Assembly (NCBI GenBank): GCA_030617565.1
Contig: JAUWVE010000061.1
Span: 1 to 8,542, forward strand
Direction: 5' to 3'
Source: Gammaproteobacteria bacterium
GTDB lineage: Bacteria; Pseudomonadota; Gammaproteobacteria; BMS3Bbin11
Length of the DNA stretch: 8,542 bases
Numbering within the stretch: position 1 is the stretch's first letter; each line of letters opens with the position of its first letter. Below the pieces are notes generated by a model. It ran no database searches, was not told the DNA's origin, and saw only the letters and a list, made by a program, of their open reading frames with translations. The position numbers were made by a program, and so were the translations under genes. Positions 7,366 through 8,542 of the stretch are shown one piece after another.

Positions 7366-7980
7366 TTTATTCTATTTCTTGAATTGATATGAGTTTTTCG
7401 TCCTTCATGGACGAGTTACTTTTCTTTACTTGTCTAAAGAAAAGTAACCAAAAGAAACGACACCCGCATGCTCGCCCTTCGGGTTCCCTGCGATGCTCAG
7501 ATAAGCTGGCGGGGTGTGAACTCGCTGCGCTCAAACATGCACACCCCGAAACCCCAGCTCATCCTACGCTTCTCAGCAAGCCTGAACGGGATTGGAAGGT
7601 CAAAACCGAACGTCAAAACCAGAAAGTACCCTATTGCCTGTTGTAGGAGTGCCGCTCGGCGCGATTCTATTTCGTAGATACGTAGCTGATGCCATCGTTA
7701 CGAGCTGCGCTGCTACACCATTCCGGTTTTGATATTGGTCTTAGCCTTTGATCTCCCATCCCCTTTTGGGTTGTCGAGCACTGGAAGGCTGGGCCGGAAT
7801 AGTGCGGTGCTTGTTTGAGCGCAGCGAGTTCGCCGCGCCCGGTCCAGACTGAAGCGCGCAGAGCAGCCGAAGGCCAACACGATGGGGCGGGTTTCTTTGG
7901 TTACTTTCTTTATCCGTATAAAGAAAGTCACTCGTCCATGAAGGACGAAAAACTCATATCAATTCAAGAAACCGAATAAA
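7366..7980. repeat. Long nested palindromic element (about 615 bases) between convergent genes
   Basis: The ends 7366-7416 and 7930-7980 are inverted copies with 49 of 51 matches; 7375-7416 and 7930-7971 match perfectly over 42 bases. Symmetry continues inside at nearly constant offset: AACTCGCTGCGCTCAAAC (7519-7536) pairs with 7813-7830, and TCAAAACC (7613-7620) with 7725-7732. Each arm has its own hairpins: a 12-base stem 7416-7427/7436-7447, an 11-base stem 7903-7913/7918-7928, GGGGTGTG/CACACCCC (7511-7518/7540-7547) inside AGCTGG/CCAGCT (7504-7509/7554-7559), and TCGTCC/GGACGA at 7398-7414. Open frames crossing it on both strands look like repeat artefacts. It fits a non-autonomous mobile or REP-derived compound element, and may end transcription from both flanking genes. 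No transposase and no clear target duplication are seen. A partial match TGGCTTA (7349-7355) to TAAGCCA (7984-7990) hints at slightly wider limits. Confidence 0.85.
7642..7717. repeat. REP-like inverted pair at the centre of the palindrome
   Basis: TGTAGGAGTGCCGCTCGGCGCGA (from 7642) resembles the GTAGGAG-headed REP sequences scattered in gammaproteobacterial genomes. An inverted, more diverged mate ends in TGCTACA at 7711-7717, reading TGTAGCAGCGCAGCTC on the other strand. Together they resemble a BIME-type doublet. REP assignment rests on the head sequence and the internal GCCG/CGGC stem, recognised from memory. No RAYT transposase gene is present in the window. Confidence 0.5.
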
Positions 7981-8032
7981 ATGTAAGCCACAAAACCAGA
8001 AATGGCAAACTACTCAACCGAGTAAAACTAAA

Positions 8033-8227
8033 TCAGCCAGCCGTACACGCCATATCCTGTCCGCAGCAAAGCGGTGACTTGATCTTGCCATGTCCATTCG
8101 GACATTCCGAAACCTGTACTTCAGTCCCGTCATCGAGTTTCAGCATAGCATTGACCAGCGGTGCATCACATTCACCGCAGGTGGCATTGACGCTCATACC
8201 GCATATTTCACATTTATAAGTAGCCAT
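8033..8227 (-). CDS. Small desulforedoxin-like cysteine-rich metalloprotein
   Basis: The product is 64 residues with eight cysteines and no signal peptide, so it is probably cytoplasmic. The start YKCEICG (C6, C9) and the end CCGQDM (C54, C55) reproduce the Cys-x2-Cys and Cys-Cys ligands of desulforedoxin and of the N-terminal domain of desulfoferrodoxin, which hold one iron as Fe(SCys)4. In desulforedoxin the two halves are 15 residues apart; here 44 residues intervene, carrying C17-x2-C20 and C42-x3-H46, which look like a second metal site. C61 is extra. Function is unknown; electron transfer or metal binding is plausible, and a plain zinc-ribbon protein is the main alternative. The start is fixed by AAAGGA (8235-8240) 7 bases before the ATG and by a promoter at 8269-8297. 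It converges with the amino-acid-binding gene across the palindrome and appears monocistronic here. Confidence 0.8.
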   Translation of the reverse strand: MATYKCEICGMSVNATCGECDAPLVNAMLKLDDGTEVQVSECPNGHGKIKSPLCCGQDMACTAG

Positions 8228-8268
8228 AATTCTATCCTTTTGTATTATATGTTTGAATGCAGTTTATC

Positions 8269-8297
8269 AATATATCAACGACTATGATTACTGTCTA
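8269..8297 (-). promoter_or_regulatory. Sigma-70-type promoter of the desulforedoxin-like gene
   Basis: On the minus strand, TAGACA (8292-8297) and TATATT (8269-8274) each differ by one base from consensus and are 17 bases apart, giving a leader of about 35 bases. A tandem octamer, TTGATATA (8271-8278) and TTGATAAA (8263-8270), overlaps the -10 and could bind a regulator. A perfect TATAAT at 8244-8249 is also present, but its start point would fall inside the ribosome site. Confidence 0.6.
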
Positions 8298-8357
8298 TTT
8301 CCATCACCCGCCATTTTGTAGGTATTAAGTATTACGTATTATGTTTTACGTCACTAC

Positions 8358-8435
8358 TGTCTCATAAATTTAGCCCGTATGCCTGTTAAGATGTTGCTGG
8401 CAGAAGCAAAAGAGATTAAAGGAATTATTGAGACA
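8358..8435. repeat. Inverted-repeat-bounded 78-base segment
   Basis: TGTCTCATAAATT (8358-8370) and the inverted AATTATTGAGACA (8423-8435) match at 11 of 13 bases around a 52-base core. The ends resemble insertion-sequence termini of the TGTCTCA type. No transposase and no target duplication are visible, so it may be a miniature element, a remnant or chance. Confidence 0.35.
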
Positions 8436-8463
8436 TGAACTTGTATGTGCCTTGTCGAAGCCA

Positions 8464-8542
8464 TCCCTTCTCCCTGGAGGGAGAAGGCCAGGATGAGGGG
8501 GCTGATAAATCAACCCCTTACCTGCCCGGTCACCCTCACCCT
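8464..8542. repeat. Hairpin-forming dispersed repeat, truncated by window end
   Basis: CCTTCTCCC (8466-8474) and GGGAGAAGG (8479-8487) form a perfect 9-base stem with a TGGA loop, followed by a GGATGAGGGGG stretch. An inverted-looking mate, CACCCTCACCCT, begins at 8531 and runs out of the window. The CCCTTCTCCC/GGGAGAAGG plus GATGAGGG pattern is familiar from intergenic repeats of several gammaproteobacteria. The stem is seen; the family is from memory. Confidence 0.55.

Noticed and set aside
7389..7677. Two overlapping plus-strand open frames of 85 and 69 codons inside the palindrome
   Set aside because: They run through terminal repeat and hairpin sequence, have no ribosome site and encode low-complexity basic peptides (KKSNQKKR type) that are the usual by-product of translating this kind of repeat.
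7713..7931. Minus-strand open frame of 72 codons in the right arm
   Set aside because: It is the mirror counterpart of the left-arm frames within the same repeat, without a start signal or recognisable protein features.
8011..8024. TACTC/GAGTA hairpin downstream of the desulforedoxin-like gene as a terminator
   Set aside because: A five-base stem without a following T-run on the minus strand is too weak to call.
8244..8249. Perfect TATAAT as the -10 of the desulforedoxin-like gene
   Set aside because: Transcription would start near 8237, inside the ribosome site, and no -35 lies at 16-18 bases. The pair at 8269-8297 fits better.
8379..8438. A 19-codon plus-strand frame starting MPVKMLLAEAKEIK
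   Set aside because: It is very short, has no ribosome site and lies within the inverted-repeat-bounded segment. There is nothing to separate it from chance.
7310..8542. CRISPR array, tRNA or rRNA in the gene-poor right part
   Set aside because: The repeats are inverted rather than regularly spaced direct repeats, and I saw no cloverleaf with tRNA signature bases or rRNA-like sequence.

Overview
The window looks like chromosomal DNA from a free-living gammaproteobacterium of moderate GC content. The SthA-type transhydrogenase, the DUF2782 protein and the aroB-dgt neighbourhood are all gammaproteobacterial in character. I cannot name the genus. A desulforedoxin-like metalloprotein at the right-hand end is compatible with a lineage that handles iron or sulfur redox chemistry, but it does not prove it.

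Positions 1-5778 hold five tightly packed plus-strand genes with gaps of 12-33 bases: the 3' part of aroB (3-dehydroquinate synthase, shikimate pathway), dgt (HD-domain dNTP triphosphohydrolase), sthA (soluble pyridine nucleotide transhydrogenase), lemA (membrane-anchored coiled-coil protein) and a four-helix membrane M48 metallopeptidase with a long C-terminal extension. aroB and dgt look translationally coupled. lemA with an M48 peptidase is a recurrent bacterial pair, probably working together at the inner membrane. The sthA copy has lost the vestigial cysteine usually kept in the motif.

Positions 5779-7309 hold two plus-strand genes for exported proteins: a small DUF2782 protein and a polar amino-acid ABC transporter binding protein of the AapJ/BztA type. 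No permease or ATPase gene is in view. Short inverted repeats lie just upstream of sthA and of the DUF2782 gene.

Positions 7310-8032 contain no credible gene. Most of this stretch is one imperfect palindrome of about 615 bases (7366-7980). It has 51-base terminal inverted repeats with 49 matches, including 42 perfect bases, nested hairpins in each arm, an 18-base perfect inner inverted match and a REP-like GTAGGAG pair at its centre. It lies between two convergent genes and is the most striking non-coding structure here.

Positions 8033-8542 hold a 64-residue minus-strand protein with its own recognisable sigma-70-type promoter. Its cysteine pattern matches the desulforedoxin Fe(Cys)4 site, interrupted by an insert that carries a second likely metal site. 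Upstream of it are a 78-base segment bounded by inverted repeats and, at the window edge, the start of another hairpin-forming dispersed repeat.
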